The notes under the pieces are model-generated. The model made no database searches. It was given only the letters and a program-made list of their open reading frames with translations, and was not told the origin of the DNA. A program made the translations under genes and the position numbers. This document shows, in pieces, positions 6,886 to 14,324 of a stretch of DNA of 24,370 nucleotides (its first letter is position 1; each line of letters opens with the position of its first letter). This stretch comes from CAZKGE01 sp964636405 (GTDB lineage: Bacteria > Bacillota > Clostridia > Christensenellales > CAG-138), in the NCBI GenBank assembly GCA_964636405.1, contig CAZWSI010000027.1:1-24370 (forward strand), read 5' to 3'.

Positions 6886-6958
6886 GAAGCTTTGCCATGC
6901 GCGGGTCGGGTTTGGTGATGTTTACAGGGTATTCAAGCTGTTTTTGATAGATCCACAT
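6857..6958 (-). pseudogene. cotJC: cotJC 5' fragment (codons 1-34), interrupted
   Basis: ATG at 6958 with GGGAGG nine bases upstream, 15 bp after the cotJB stop. It translates to MWIYQKQLEYPVNITKP, continuing to AQYGGPDS, a clear match to the start of CotJC, a manganese-catalase-like (ferritin-fold) spore coat protein of about 190 residues. From codon 35 the frame enters the element (DVYAHKG...) and stops at 6800, so only a 52-residue hybrid could be made in the integrated state. The next CotJC residues are at 1137-1111. It is the third gene of the cotJA-cotJB-cotJC operon and should be expressed in the mother cell. The fragment is too short for the usual gene-length cutoff. Confidence 0.92.
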
Positions 6959-6973
6959 GTTGCGCGCCCTCCC

Positions 6974-7222
6974 TTACTGTTGCCAGGGCCACTGCTGGTA
7001 GACCCAGCTGCCCGTGTCGGAAACGGACTGCCCGAAGTTGAGCAGCGGCCCATACGACTGCTCATAACGGTCGAGGAGCAGGTTGAGCTTCTCCGCATAG
7101 CTGCGGTAATCCGCGGCGGCCGCCTCGTCGTCTGGGTGCGTATCCAGATAAAGCTGCAGCTCGACGCTTGCAAAGCGCGCCTCCCGAATGCGGGTAAGCA
7201 GGTTTTGTTCCGTCATATCCAC
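6974..7222 (-). CDS. cotJB: Spore coat protein CotJB
   Basis: About 82 residues. The sequence contains LLTRIREARFASVELQLYLDTHPDDEAAAADYRSYAEKL followed by LLDRYEQSYGPLLNFG and a WPWQQ end, which is the CotJB pattern (helical, with the conserved LYLDTHP-D-A and YGPL segments). CotJB is an inner spore coat component working with CotJA and CotJC. The start is ambiguous: GTG at 7222 has GAGGGGG at 8-bp spacing, while ATG at 7216 and GTG at 7231 are alternatives. It lies next to the cotJA stop, so the genes are translationally close. Confidence 0.9.
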   Translation of the reverse strand: MDMTEQNLLTRIREARFASVELQLYLDTHPDDEAAAADYRSYAEKLNLLLDRYEQSYGPLLNFGQSVSDTGSWVYQQWPWQQ

Positions 7223-7224
7223 AG

Positions 7225-7497
7225 TCAGCACCCCCTCTGATAGTCCGACACCAGTTCGGGAAACAGCGTCCCACGGCTGAGCGCCTCGGCGGGGCAGAAG
7301 CCCGCCCGATAGGTCTGCATCGGGAAATAGATCATTGCGAGCGCGCAGCCGAGCGTTGCGGTTTCGTCTCCGCAGCAGTCGCCGTCGCCTCCGACCTCCC
7401 CCGCCACGACAATGTTGTCCGCCATCAGCGGATCCACCGTAGTCGCCATGCCCGTAAAGCAGCAGGCGTTTCCTACGGCGTTTGCATTTGAAGCCAT
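7225..7497 (-). CDS. cotJA: Spore coat-associated protein CotJA
   Basis: 90 residues. The C-terminal half, LAMIYFPMQTYRAGFCPAEAL-RGTLFPEL, is the CotJA signature (a Y-P-Q-Y segment, then AL-GT-FPEL). The N-terminal half is variable and carries several Cys and Gly residues (CCFTG, GDGDCCGD). It is a spore coat protein needed with CotJB and CotJC. The ATG at 7497 has GGAGG at 8 bp; the frame upstream to 7584 has no site. First gene of the operon. Confidence 0.88.
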   Translation of the reverse strand: MASNANAVGNACCFTGMATTVDPLMADNIVVAGEVGGDGDCCGDETATLGCALAMIYFPMQTYRAGFCPAEALSRGTLFPELVSDYQRGC

Positions 7498-7527
7498 CGT
7501 TTCATCCTCCCGTATCGAAGATACTGC

Positions 7528-7535
7528 ATAGTATG
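7528..7535 (-). promoter_or_regulatory. Sigma-E-like -10 element of the cotJ operon
   Basis: CATACTAT on the minus strand, about 30 bp before cotJA, matches the mother-cell sigma-E -10 pattern (CATACANT) closely. No convincing -35 is seen at the right distance. cotJ is a sigma-E operon in Bacillus subtilis, which supports the call. Confidence 0.45.
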
Positions 7536-7582
7536 TCGGCGGCGGGAATCGGGTGAATGCGGCGGATTGCGCGTTTGACAGC

Positions 7583-7615
7583 AAAAAGCCCCTCCGAACG
7601 TCCGCGGAGGGGGCT
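7583..7615 (-). terminator. Intrinsic terminator after chbG
   Basis: On the minus strand AGCCCCCTCCGCG pairs with CGGAGGGGCT and is followed by TTTTTGC, a typical Rho-independent terminator. It separates the deacetylase operon from cotJ. Confidence 0.85.
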
Positions 7616-7662
7616 CTGTTATGGGTGATCGATCGATCCCGGCAGACGGCGCGCCGGCGGCG

Positions 7663-8523
7663 CTACGCGAAAAACGGCGCGTCGCGATAGGTGCAAAGCG
7701 TGGCGCCTTGCGCCTGGATCGCCTTGTGAAACACGTCGTCAAGCAGCACGCGGTATTCCCAGACGCGCTTTTGCCAATGCCGGTTGATGGCCTTCAGCTC
7801 ATCCGTTTCCATGCAAGGATGCATAAACAGCTCCGACACGCCCTCGGGCAATCTCTCGAGCATGCGCAGATAGACCGCGCGGAAGCTCTCGTAGGTATCC
7901 GCTTCCGAAACGTCATAATCGTGCGTAAAAAGGCCGTTTGGCATGCCGATTCCGAGGCTTCCGCCCCAGGCCGCCGCTTGGCGGACCTTTTCGTATAACC
8001 CGGAAAGCGCGGGATTGTCGCCCATGAAGGTCTCCGGCATTTTGGGCAGGCGGAAATGCAGCCCGTGCTGCGCGCAGAGCCGGAACGCCTCGGCAAGATA
8101 GGGCGGCCCCGCAAGACCGTAGACCGTCCCCATATGGCTGTCGATGTGCTCCGGCGGCAGGCCGCGCTCCTCCATAAAGCGATACTGGGCGCGCAGCTCC
8201 TTGTCCATATCCTCGGCAGTGGCGTGCGCAAGGCTCTCCGCCGCCGTCTGGTACAGGTAGCCGCGCGCGTCCATGAGGCTCCGGCAGCTTTGATCCAGCG
8301 GCCCCCATTTGTAATACTCGTATTCGTTTGTAGTGGTAAGATGCAGTCCCACGACCATGCGCGGATTAAGAAGCGCGCGCCGCACGCCGTCCTCCGCCCA
8401 GGGGCAGGTGGTCATAAGCGTCGTCGTGGTGATGGCGCCGTGGTTAAACAAGTCCTCCACGGCGGCGTTGGACGCGTAGCAAAGGCCAAAATCGTCCGCG
8501 TTGATGATGAGATACCGCTTCAT
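7663..8523 (-). CDS. chbG: Carbohydrate deacetylase of the ChbG/YdjC family
   Basis: 286 residues, a usual length for the family. Metal-binding motifs are visible: NADDFG (D11-D12), GLHLTT (His) and HIDSH. ChbG removes an acetyl group from N-acetylglucosamine-containing oligosaccharides such as diacetylchitobiose; related proteins act on other acetylated or modified sugars. Its ATG overlaps the stop of the MFS gene by 4 bp (ATGA), so it is translated in a coupled way with the transporter. A disaccharide imported by the MFS protein could be its substrate; that is inference. It is the last gene of its transcript and is followed by a terminator. Confidence 0.9.
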   Translation of the reverse strand: MKRYLIINADDFGLCYASNAAVEDLFNHGAITTTTLMTTCPWAEDGVRRALLNPRMVVGLHLTTTNEYEYYKWGPLDQSCRSLMDARGYLYQTAAESLAHATAEDMDKELRAQYRFMEERGLPPEHIDSHMGTVYGLAGPPYLAEAFRLCAQHGLHFRLPKMPETFMGDNPALSGLYEKVRQAAAWGGSLGIGMPNGLFTHDYDVSEADTYESFRAVYLRMLERLPEGVSELFMHPCMETDELKAINRHWQKRVWEYRVLLDDVFHKAIQAQGATLCTYRDAPFFA

Positions 8524-9806
8524 GCGTTCGTCTCCCCCGTTTCCACGGGCGCGGGCTTTCTTGCCAGAATGGGCGTCGCCTCGCCGTGCTTGACAAAGCA
8601 GAGGCAGATCAGTGCGGCAACAAACGACACGCAGCAGAAGGGAAAGATATTGGCGTAATTGCCGGTGAGATCATAAATCCAGCCAAAGATGATGGGGCTG
8701 ATGATCGAGGCCGGATCGGTAAAGAAATAATAATACGCGGTAAAAAGGCCCATGCGCTTTTCGCCGCCCCACTCGACCACCATGGGCAGTGCGTTGACCA
8801 CGATGCCGCCCCAGCACGCGCCGCCCAGCACGAACAGGGCTGCGATTGCATAGATATTGCGCAGGAAGAACACCGCCACAAACACACCGATGTCCACCAA
8901 AATACCAAGCTGCAGGGTGCGCTTGCGGCCAATTTTAGTGGCAAGAATGCCCATGGGGATGGCCATAAGCATGTAGGAAAGCGGGAAGATGGTCATCAAA
9001 ATCGTGGCGTCGCCCGCTGAGAAGCCCTCGAAGGTGTTCACCGCGTAAAGGGTAAAATAGGTTTCCACCGCGTTGAAGCCGAAGAAGCAGAAAAAGATGG
9101 CGAGGATGATGAGAATCAGGCTCTTGCGCTCGTCCTTGGGCAGGTGCACGCGCTCGAGCTTCTGCCGCGCGTTGCGCGAGGCCGCCTCGTCCACATAATC
9201 CGCATAGCCCATTTCAACGCGGGCCTGCCGCTCCTTGACGGTGATGGCAAGCACAACGGCGCAAAGGGTCATCACGACCGAGGCGACGATAAAGGGCAGG
9301 GGCATGCCGCCCGCGTTATACAATACGCCGCCAACAAAGAACGCGATGACCGAGCCCATGCCGCCGCAGGTGTTGATAATGCCGTTGGCCTTGCTGCGAA
9401 GGGGCGAAGGCGTAACGTCCGGCATGAGCGAAATGATGGGCGCGCGCCAGCTTGCCATGATAAAGTTGAACGCGATGACCGTGCACATCACGCCCGCAAG
9501 ATTCTTGGAATAGGGCACGAGCACAAACGCGATGGCCGCAAGCGGCGCGCCGATGAGTATGAACGGCGTGCGCTTGCCGATGCGCGTATTGACCCGATCG
9601 GAAAGAATGCCGAACACCGGCTGCACCAGCACGGCGAAAATATTGTCGACGGCCATAATCAGGCCCAGCAGCACGCCGCTTTTTACAAACTTGTCCAGCA
9701 GGATCGGCACATAGGAATTATAGACCGACCACGAAAGCGAAATGGCGCAAAGGCCCAGGCCAATCAAGAAGGTGCGTTTAACATTCAGTTTTCCGTTGGC
9801 TTCCAC
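8520..9806 (-). CDS. MFS transporter of the GPH/SLC45-like sugar type
   Basis: 428 residues with about 12 hydrophobic segments. LSDRVNTRIGKRTPFILIG after the second or third helix is the typical MFS loop of GPH/SLC45-like carriers, and IGRKRTLQLG marks the matching loop of the second half. It should move a sugar or glycoside by proton or sodium symport across the cytoplasmic membrane. The start is GTG at 9806 with AGGAGGG at 8 bp. It overlaps the deacetylase gene at 8520-8523. A weak terminator-like hairpin separates it from the upstream ABC permease, so it may be expressed partly apart from the ABC genes. Confidence 0.9.
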   Translation of the reverse strand: MEANGKLNVKRTFLIGLGLCAISLSWSVYNSYVPILLDKFVKSGVLLGLIMAVDNIFAVLVQPVFGILSDRVNTRIGKRTPFILIGAPLAAIAFVLVPYSKNLAGVMCTVIAFNFIMASWRAPIISLMPDVTPSPLRSKANGIINTCGGMGSVIAFFVGGVLYNAGGMPLPFIVASVVMTLCAVVLAITVKERQARVEMGYADYVDEAASRNARQKLERVHLPKDERKSLILIILAIFFCFFGFNAVETYFTLYAVNTFEGFSAGDATILMTIFPLSYMLMAIPMGILATKIGRKRTLQLGILVDIGVFVAVFFLRNIYAIAALFVLGGACWGGIVVNALPMVVEWGGEKRMGLFTAYYYFFTDPASIISPIIFGWIYDLTGNYANIFPFCCVSFVAALICLCFVKHGEATPILARKPAPVETGETNA

Positions 9807-9820
9807 TTAAGCTTCCCTCC

Positions 9821-9857
9821 TAAAGAAAGCGGGGCCATCCGCCAGGACAACCCCGCT
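9821..9857 (-). terminator. Weak terminator-like hairpin between ABC permease and MFS gene
   Basis: AGCGGGG and CCCCGCT form a 7-bp stem with a 16-nt loop, followed on the minus strand by TTTCTTTA. The stem is short and the loop large, so partial read-through is likely. Confidence 0.5.
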
Positions 9858-9880
9858 ATTGCACGTTTTTGCTTGCCGTC

Positions 9881-10735
9881 TTATTGATGCTCCCAACGCG
9901 TTTCCTTGAGATTGGTGTAGATATACACCAAAGCCGAGATTGAACAGATCAGGAACATCACGACGGAAAGCGCTGCGGCCCGTTCATCGCTTCGGTAGTA
10001 GTTAAACTGCGAGAACAATGAAATGGACAGCATCTTTGGCGAGTTCGGGCCCATCAGGTACGGCGTCGAATAGGACGCCACGTTGCTCATAAAGGTAAAG
10101 GTCGCCGCTATGAGCACGTCCTTGTAGGAAAGCGGCAGAATCATTTTGGTAAACACCTGCCACTTGGTGGCCCCCACGTCCCGCGCGCCCTCGATGATGG
10201 AATCCGGGATGCCGCCCAGCGCCGACGCGATGATCAGCGCCGCGAACGGGATGTTGAACCAAAGGTTCATGACGATAAGCCCTTTGATATTATACATCAG
10301 GCCCGGCTTCCAGTTTTCGCCAAAGAGCTGCGAAATGCGGTTGAGCACGCCGCTGTCGCGCACGATGTTGATCATGGCATAGATAGCCACCATGCTGGGA
10401 ATAAAGCGCGGGATGAGATACATCGTCCCGATTATGCGCGACACCTTCGATTTGTTGAAGCGAAGGAACAGCGCCAGCGCGTAGCCAAGCACCATGACGA
10501 GCAGCACCGTTACGCCCGCCACTGTCAGCGTATACCTCAAGCTGAGCAGCATGTTCGGGTCCGTAAACACGAACTTATAGTTGTCCAGCGTAAACCCGCT
10601 CATTCCGGGGACGGTGAAGCTCAGAAAGATCGAGTTGGCGATTGGGTACGCCACAATGAGCATCACCACCGCGAAGGAGGGGAATACAAAGAGATACGGT
10701 AACAGCTTGCTTTTCGATTTCTTTTTCATGTTCAA
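9881..10735 (-). CDS. ABC transporter permease (PotB-like)
   Basis: 284 residues with six predicted membrane helices. The EAA loop, EGARDVGATKWQVFTKMILPLS, is well conserved and would contact the ATPase. It belongs to the iron/spermidine/phosphonate type of importer permeases. The frame opens with TTG at 10735 behind GAGGG at 6 bp; an ATG two codons later (10729) is also possible. It follows the binding-protein gene after an 83-bp gap that holds a strong hairpin. With the second permease at 13195 it should form the membrane heterodimer. Confidence 0.88.
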   Translation of the reverse strand: MNMKKKSKSKLLPYLFVFPSFAVVMLIVAYPIANSIFLSFTVPGMSGFTLDNYKFVFTDPNMLLSLRYTLTVAGVTVLLVMVLGYALALFLRFNKSKVSRIIGTMYLIPRFIPSMVAIYAMINIVRDSGVLNRISQLFGENWKPGLMYNIKGLIVMNLWFNIPFAALIIASALGGIPDSIIEGARDVGATKWQVFTKMILPLSYKDVLIAATFTFMSNVASYSTPYLMGPNSPKMLSISLFSQFNYYRSDERAAALSVVMFLICSISALVYIYTNLKETRWEHQ

Positions 10736-10764
10736 TCACACCCTCGGACAATCCAGTGTTTGGA

Positions 10765-10796
10765 GCGCCTGTTCCGTACGTGCTCGGAACAGGCGC
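10765..10796 (-). other. Perfect 12-bp stem-loop after the binding-protein gene
   Basis: GCGCCTGTTCCG and its exact complement enclose an 8-nt loop. No T-run follows. Such hairpins after binding-protein genes often protect the upstream mRNA from 3' decay and so give more lipoprotein than permease; that role is inference here. Confidence 0.65.
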
Positions 10797-10818
10797 GCTA
10801 TGCGTCGATGCGGAACCC

Positions 10819-11982
10819 TCAGCCGATCGTGCCGATCTCCTCGTCCCAACGGTTGGCAAGATCCTTGCCCAGCGTGCCGATGCTCATGACGCGGAAGGTG
10901 GACAGGTCGATGGCGTCCACGGTCTTTTTGAGGTTTTCATCCAGCAGCTCGGGCTTGATGACCGGAACGGCCGCCATAACGTCGAGCAGGATGTTCTGCG
11001 CTTCGGGGCTCATGGCGTAATCCATGAACGCGAGGCAGGCCTCACGCTTGGCCGGATCGCCGATGGAGGTGATGGCGAAGTTCACGATGTTGCCCGTGAA
11101 CGACGGAGCGATTGTGGATATCTTCATGTAATCCGGCATCGTGCCCGCCTTCATCTGGGAGATCATCATGTCTGCCCATGCCGGGATCATATCGACCTCG
11201 CCGTTTGCCAGCAGGTCCATCGCGCCCTGGTTCTTGTTGGGGTACACGATGGTGCCGCCGGAGGAGTACATGTACGGATGGAGCTCCTTAAGCAGATCGA
11301 AGCCCGCGTTCCACTGCTCCTTCCACTTCTCGTCGGTCGAGGTTTCAGCCTCGGCGGGAAGCAGATTGTAAACGGTGGTACGCGCAAAGGAGGAACCCGC
11401 GCCGCCCGTGTTCGGGGGATTGTAGGCAAAACGGCCCGGATTGTCGCGGATCCACTGATACAGCTCATCGGCGGTCTTCGGCGGGTTGGTGACCGTCTTG
11501 GAATTATAGGCCAGAACCACGGTGGTTACGCGGTAGGGGATGCCCCAATCGCCCACGTAGCTGGACTTGGTGACCAAGTTTTCGTCATTTTGAAGCTTGT
11601 CCCAGTCGATCTTGACGAAAATGTCTTCGCCGCAACGATCAAAGTAATTGATCATCGCATCGTCGGCAACTTCGATCATATCAAACTCGGTGTTCGTCTG
11701 GCCGGTCTGCTTGGCAGCAGCCAATCTTGCGTCGAGATCCTCAACGCCCGTGCCGGAGACGATAAACTCCAATTTGATGTTGTACTTCTGACCGGCCTCG
11801 GTTTTGTGGAAGGCGTCGATGACTGCCTGAATGGACTGACGGGTATTGTCAGAGCCACTCGCCCAGAGGTTAGCGGTGATCACGCCGCCGCTTTCCGCGG
11901 TCTTCTTGCCACAGCCGGCGGCCATGGCGCAGACGAACGCGAGAATGAGCGCAATCGCGATGATTCTCTTGGTCGCTTTCAT
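10819..11982 (-). CDS. ABC transporter solute-binding lipoprotein (family 1)
   Basis: 387 residues. The signal peptide has KRIIAIALILAFVCAM and the lipobox AAGC with C24 as the lipidated cysteine, so the protein sits on the outer face of the membrane. The mature part is a periplasmic-binding type II fold (FDMIEVADDAMINYF, WGIPYRVTTVVLAYNSKTV, NGEVDMIPAWADMM) like those for polyamines, iron, thiamine or phosphonates. The ligand cannot be read from the sequence. The ATG at 11982 has AAGGAGG at 6 bp. It is flanked by the ATPase upstream and a permease downstream. The nearby phosphodiesterases suggest a phosphate-ester ligand; that is only context. Confidence 0.9.
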   Translation of the reverse strand: MKATKRIIAIALILAFVCAMAAGCGKKTAESGGVITANLWASGSDNTRQSIQAVIDAFHKTEAGQKYNIKLEFIVSGTGVEDLDARLAAAKQTGQTNTEFDMIEVADDAMINYFDRCGEDIFVKIDWDKLQNDENLVTKSSYVGDWGIPYRVTTVVLAYNSKTVTNPPKTADELYQWIRDNPGRFAYNPPNTGGAGSSFARTTVYNLLPAEAETSTDEKWKEQWNAGFDLLKELHPYMYSSGGTIVYPNKNQGAMDLLANGEVDMIPAWADMMISQMKAGTMPDYMKISTIAPSFTGNIVNFAITSIGDPAKREACLAFMDYAMSPEAQNILLDVMAAVPVIKPELLDENLKKTVDAIDLSTFRVMSIGTLGKDLANRWDEEIGTIG

Positions 11983-12095
11983 AGTATCCTCCTTAATTAA
12001 TAGTTCCGGGGTCTATTTACTGCCCCGCGCCCGCCGTGCGCCTGTCCGAGGGCACGTACATGGAGCGAACGGTTGGAGCGCCGGGCGATAAACCG

Positions 12096-13163
12096 CTAGA
12101 ATTTCTTGGCGTTGCGTTCCGCCTTGCGCTCCTCGCGCTCGCTGGCCTTTTTCTTCTCCGCCTCCTTGGGGGCGTCGAACTCCAGCACGCGGTTGAAGTG
12201 CAGCGAAATGGGCTGGCCGATGGAAAGACGGTCGGCCTGCTCGCGCTGGGCGTACGACTTGATGACCGTATCGCCGCATTGCACGTTTACATCGGCGTAA
12301 TGCCCGAGAATCATGACCGTGCGGATCGTGCCAGTAAAGTCGCCCTCGCCGTTTTCGCAGATGACCACGTCCTCCGGGCGCACCGTTTTGACCCGGCCGT
12401 CCGAGCTGGGAATAAAGTTGTTTTCGCCAATAAACGTGGCCACATACAGGGAAACGGGGTTGTCGTACACCTCCTGCGGCGTGCCAACCTGCTCGAAGCA
12501 CCCCTTGTTCATGACCACGATGCGGTGCGAAAGTGCCATGGCCTCCTCCTGATCGTGCGTAACGAACACCACCGTAATGCCCAACTCCTGCTGAATCTTT
12601 TTCAGCTCCTCGCGCATCTGGCCGCGAATCTTCGCGTCCAGCGCGGAGAAGGGCTCGTCAAGCAGCAACAGGCTCGGCCGAAGCAGAAGCGAACGGGCGA
12701 TGGCCACGCGCTGCTGCTGACCGCCGGACATCTGCGCCGGGTACTTGCGGAGAAACGCCTCGTCGAGCTGCACCAGCCTCAAAATCTCCTTGATGCGGCT
12801 CTCGATCTCCGCCTTGGGAACCTTGCGGAGCTTGAGGCCGAAGGCCAGATTATCATGGATGGTCATGTGCGGCCAGAGGTTATAGCTTTGAAACACCATC
12901 GCGGTGGGCCGCTTTTCAGGCGGCAGCTCGATGATGCTCTGCTTATCGACCAAAATATCGCCGTCGTTCACGTCCAGGAAGCCGCCGACGGTGCGGAGGA
13001 TGGTCGTTTTGCCGCAGCCGGAGGGACCGAGGAGCGTAACGATTTCGCCGTTGTACACTTCTAGGTTGATATGCGCAACGCCGTCGCCGTTATCGTAGCG
13101 CTTTGTCATATCGACAATATGAAGCTTAACCTCTCTGCCTGTTTGCTTGATTTCTTCAGCCAT
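12096..13163 (-). CDS. ABC transporter ATP-binding protein (PotA/FbpC type)
   Basis: 355 residues. Walker A is LLGPSGCGKTT, the Q-loop is MVFQSYNLWPH, the signature is MSGGQQQRVAIAR, Walker B is LLLLDEPFSALD, and the switch His lies in VFVTHDQEEAMAL. After about residue 235 a short OB-like (TOBE-type) regulatory domain follows, ending in a Lys/Arg/Glu-rich tail (KEAEKKKASEREERKAERNAKKF). It powers import through the two permeases. The ATG at 13163 has AAGGAG at 8 bp. It lies between the permease upstream and the lipoprotein downstream. Confidence 0.93.
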   Translation of the reverse strand: MAEEIKQTGREVKLHIVDMTKRYDNGDGVAHINLEVYNGEIVTLLGPSGCGKTTILRTVGGFLDVNDGDILVDKQSIIELPPEKRPTAMVFQSYNLWPHMTIHDNLAFGLKLRKVPKAEIESRIKEILRLVQLDEAFLRKYPAQMSGGQQQRVAIARSLLLRPSLLLLDEPFSALDAKIRGQMREELKKIQQELGITVVFVTHDQEEAMALSHRIVVMNKGCFEQVGTPQEVYDNPVSLYVATFIGENNFIPSSDGRVKTVRPEDVVICENGEGDFTGTIRTVMILGHYADVNVQCGDTVIKSYAQREQADRLSIGQPISLHFNRVLEFDAPKEAEKKKASEREERKAERNAKKF

Positions 13164-13194
13164 GGTTTCTCTCCTTCACCGTATCCAAAAAGGT

Positions 13195-14037
13195 TTATTT
13201 CATCTTAAAGCCGCCGGCAATGGCCTCCGGGCCGATAAAGCGGCGCATGCTGATGAGGATGATCATCGCGGGAATCATGAGGATGACCGCAAACACCGCG
13301 CCCGCAGTGGACGGATAATCATAGATCACGCCGTACATCTCCGTGGTCATGGTGCGGTATTGGGGAATGCCGACCAGCAGCGTCCCCTGCGCCTCCTCGA
13401 GGGAGCCAAGGAAGGTATACATGCAGCCAACCACGATGCCCGGCATGGCCATGGGGAGCGTAACCTTGGCAAAGGTGCGCAGCGGGCCCGCGCCCACATC
13501 GCGCGCAGCCTCCTCCTGCTGGCGGTGCACGCCGCGGAAGGCGCTGGCCGGAAGCCAGACCATGAACATCATGGTATTGATCATGTGAATGAGCATAACG
13601 CCCAGGAAGGTGCCCATGAGGTTGAGCCTGTAATAGATGATGGCGATGGACATGTAGATGCCGAGCTTGGGGAAGGCGTTTGAAAGCAGGAACGAAAGCA
13701 TGAACATGCGGCGGCCCTTAAACTCGAAGCGGGCAATGGCGTAGGCCGCAGGCACGCAGAGGATAAAGGAAACCGTGGTGGTTACCACCGCAAAGAGGAA
13801 GGAAACGCTGATGGAACGCACCAAATTCTCCTGCGAAAGAATGAATTTCCACCACTGAAAGCCGAATTCCTGGGGAATGAGCGCCGGAACCTGATACTTG
13901 TTGGCAAACGCCAGCATCAGCATGTTTGCAAGCGGGCCGTAAAAGAAAATGAGGAATACGGCGAGCACAACAAACTCGAAGAACCGTTTGCGGCCTACAG
14001 CGCGATAATATCGGCTTGGGTTGAGCATACTGAACAA
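13195..14037 (-). CDS. ABC transporter permease (PotC-like), first gene of the ABC operon
   Basis: About 280 residues and six membrane helices, with the EAA loop QEEAARDVGAGPLRTFAKVTLPMAMPG. It would pair with the permease at 9881. The frame is open to an ATG at 14091, but that start has no ribosome site. GGGAG lies 11 bases before TTG at 14037, and ATG at 14028 is a further choice, so the start is uncertain. A consensus promoter at 14207-14235 drives it, giving a leader of about 160 nt that contains two 52-bp repeats. Confidence 0.87.
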   Translation of the reverse strand: MFSMLNPSRYYRAVGRKRFFEFVVLAVFLIFFYGPLANMLMLAFANKYQVPALIPQEFGFQWWKFILSQENLVRSISVSFLFAVVTTTVSFILCVPAAYAIARFEFKGRRMFMLSFLLSNAFPKLGIYMSIAIIYYRLNLMGTFLGVMLIHMINTMMFMVWLPASAFRGVHRQQEEAARDVGAGPLRTFAKVTLPMAMPGIVVGCMYTFLGSLEEAQGTLLVGIPQYRTMTTEMYGVIYDYPSTAGAVFAVILMIPAMIILISMRRFIGPEAIAGGFKMK

Positions 14038-14087
14038 GTTTGAATCAACTCCCTTTGTTCTGTTGTAGTTCGCAATGCGACTGCGCG

Positions 14088-14189
14088 GCATCTATGCGGT
14101 ATCCATACGACGATCGTGTGAACGATCTGAAGAAAAACGGTATCCATACGGTATCTATGCGGCGATCGCGTGAACGATCTGAAAAAATT
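14088..14189. repeat. 52-bp tandem repeat in the ABC operon leader
   Basis: Two copies of a unit of about 52 bp. Each has a dyad GATCGT-GTGA-ACGATC (copy two: GATCGC-GTGA-ACGATC) next to two short GGTATC-ATACG/ATGCG repeats. The array lies just downstream of the -10 box and so in the leader RNA or at the transcription start. It could be an operator for a dimeric regulator or a pair of RNA hairpins. Confidence 0.75.
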
Positions 14190-14206
14190 ATAAAACTGCT
14201 AAAGCC

Positions 14207-14235
14207 ATTATAGTGGAGAATTGTTACAACGTCAA
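14207..14235 (-). promoter_or_regulatory. Sigma-A promoter of the ABC importer operon
   Basis: On the minus strand TTGACG (14235-14230) and TATAAT (14212-14207) are 17 bp apart, close to a perfect housekeeping promoter. Start of transcription should be near 14200. Confidence 0.85.
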
Positions 14236-14324
14236 CCGAAAATTTGCGTTGAAACGTTTTAGAGCCCGTGGCGTCAGGGAAAAAAGGGTCGCGTGGTTTG
14301 ACGAATAGGCCCGACAGCGGCTCT

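Noticed and set aside
9144..9887. 247-codon plus-strand ORF opposite the MFS gene
   Set aside because: His/Arg/Asp-rich shadow of a membrane protein gene.
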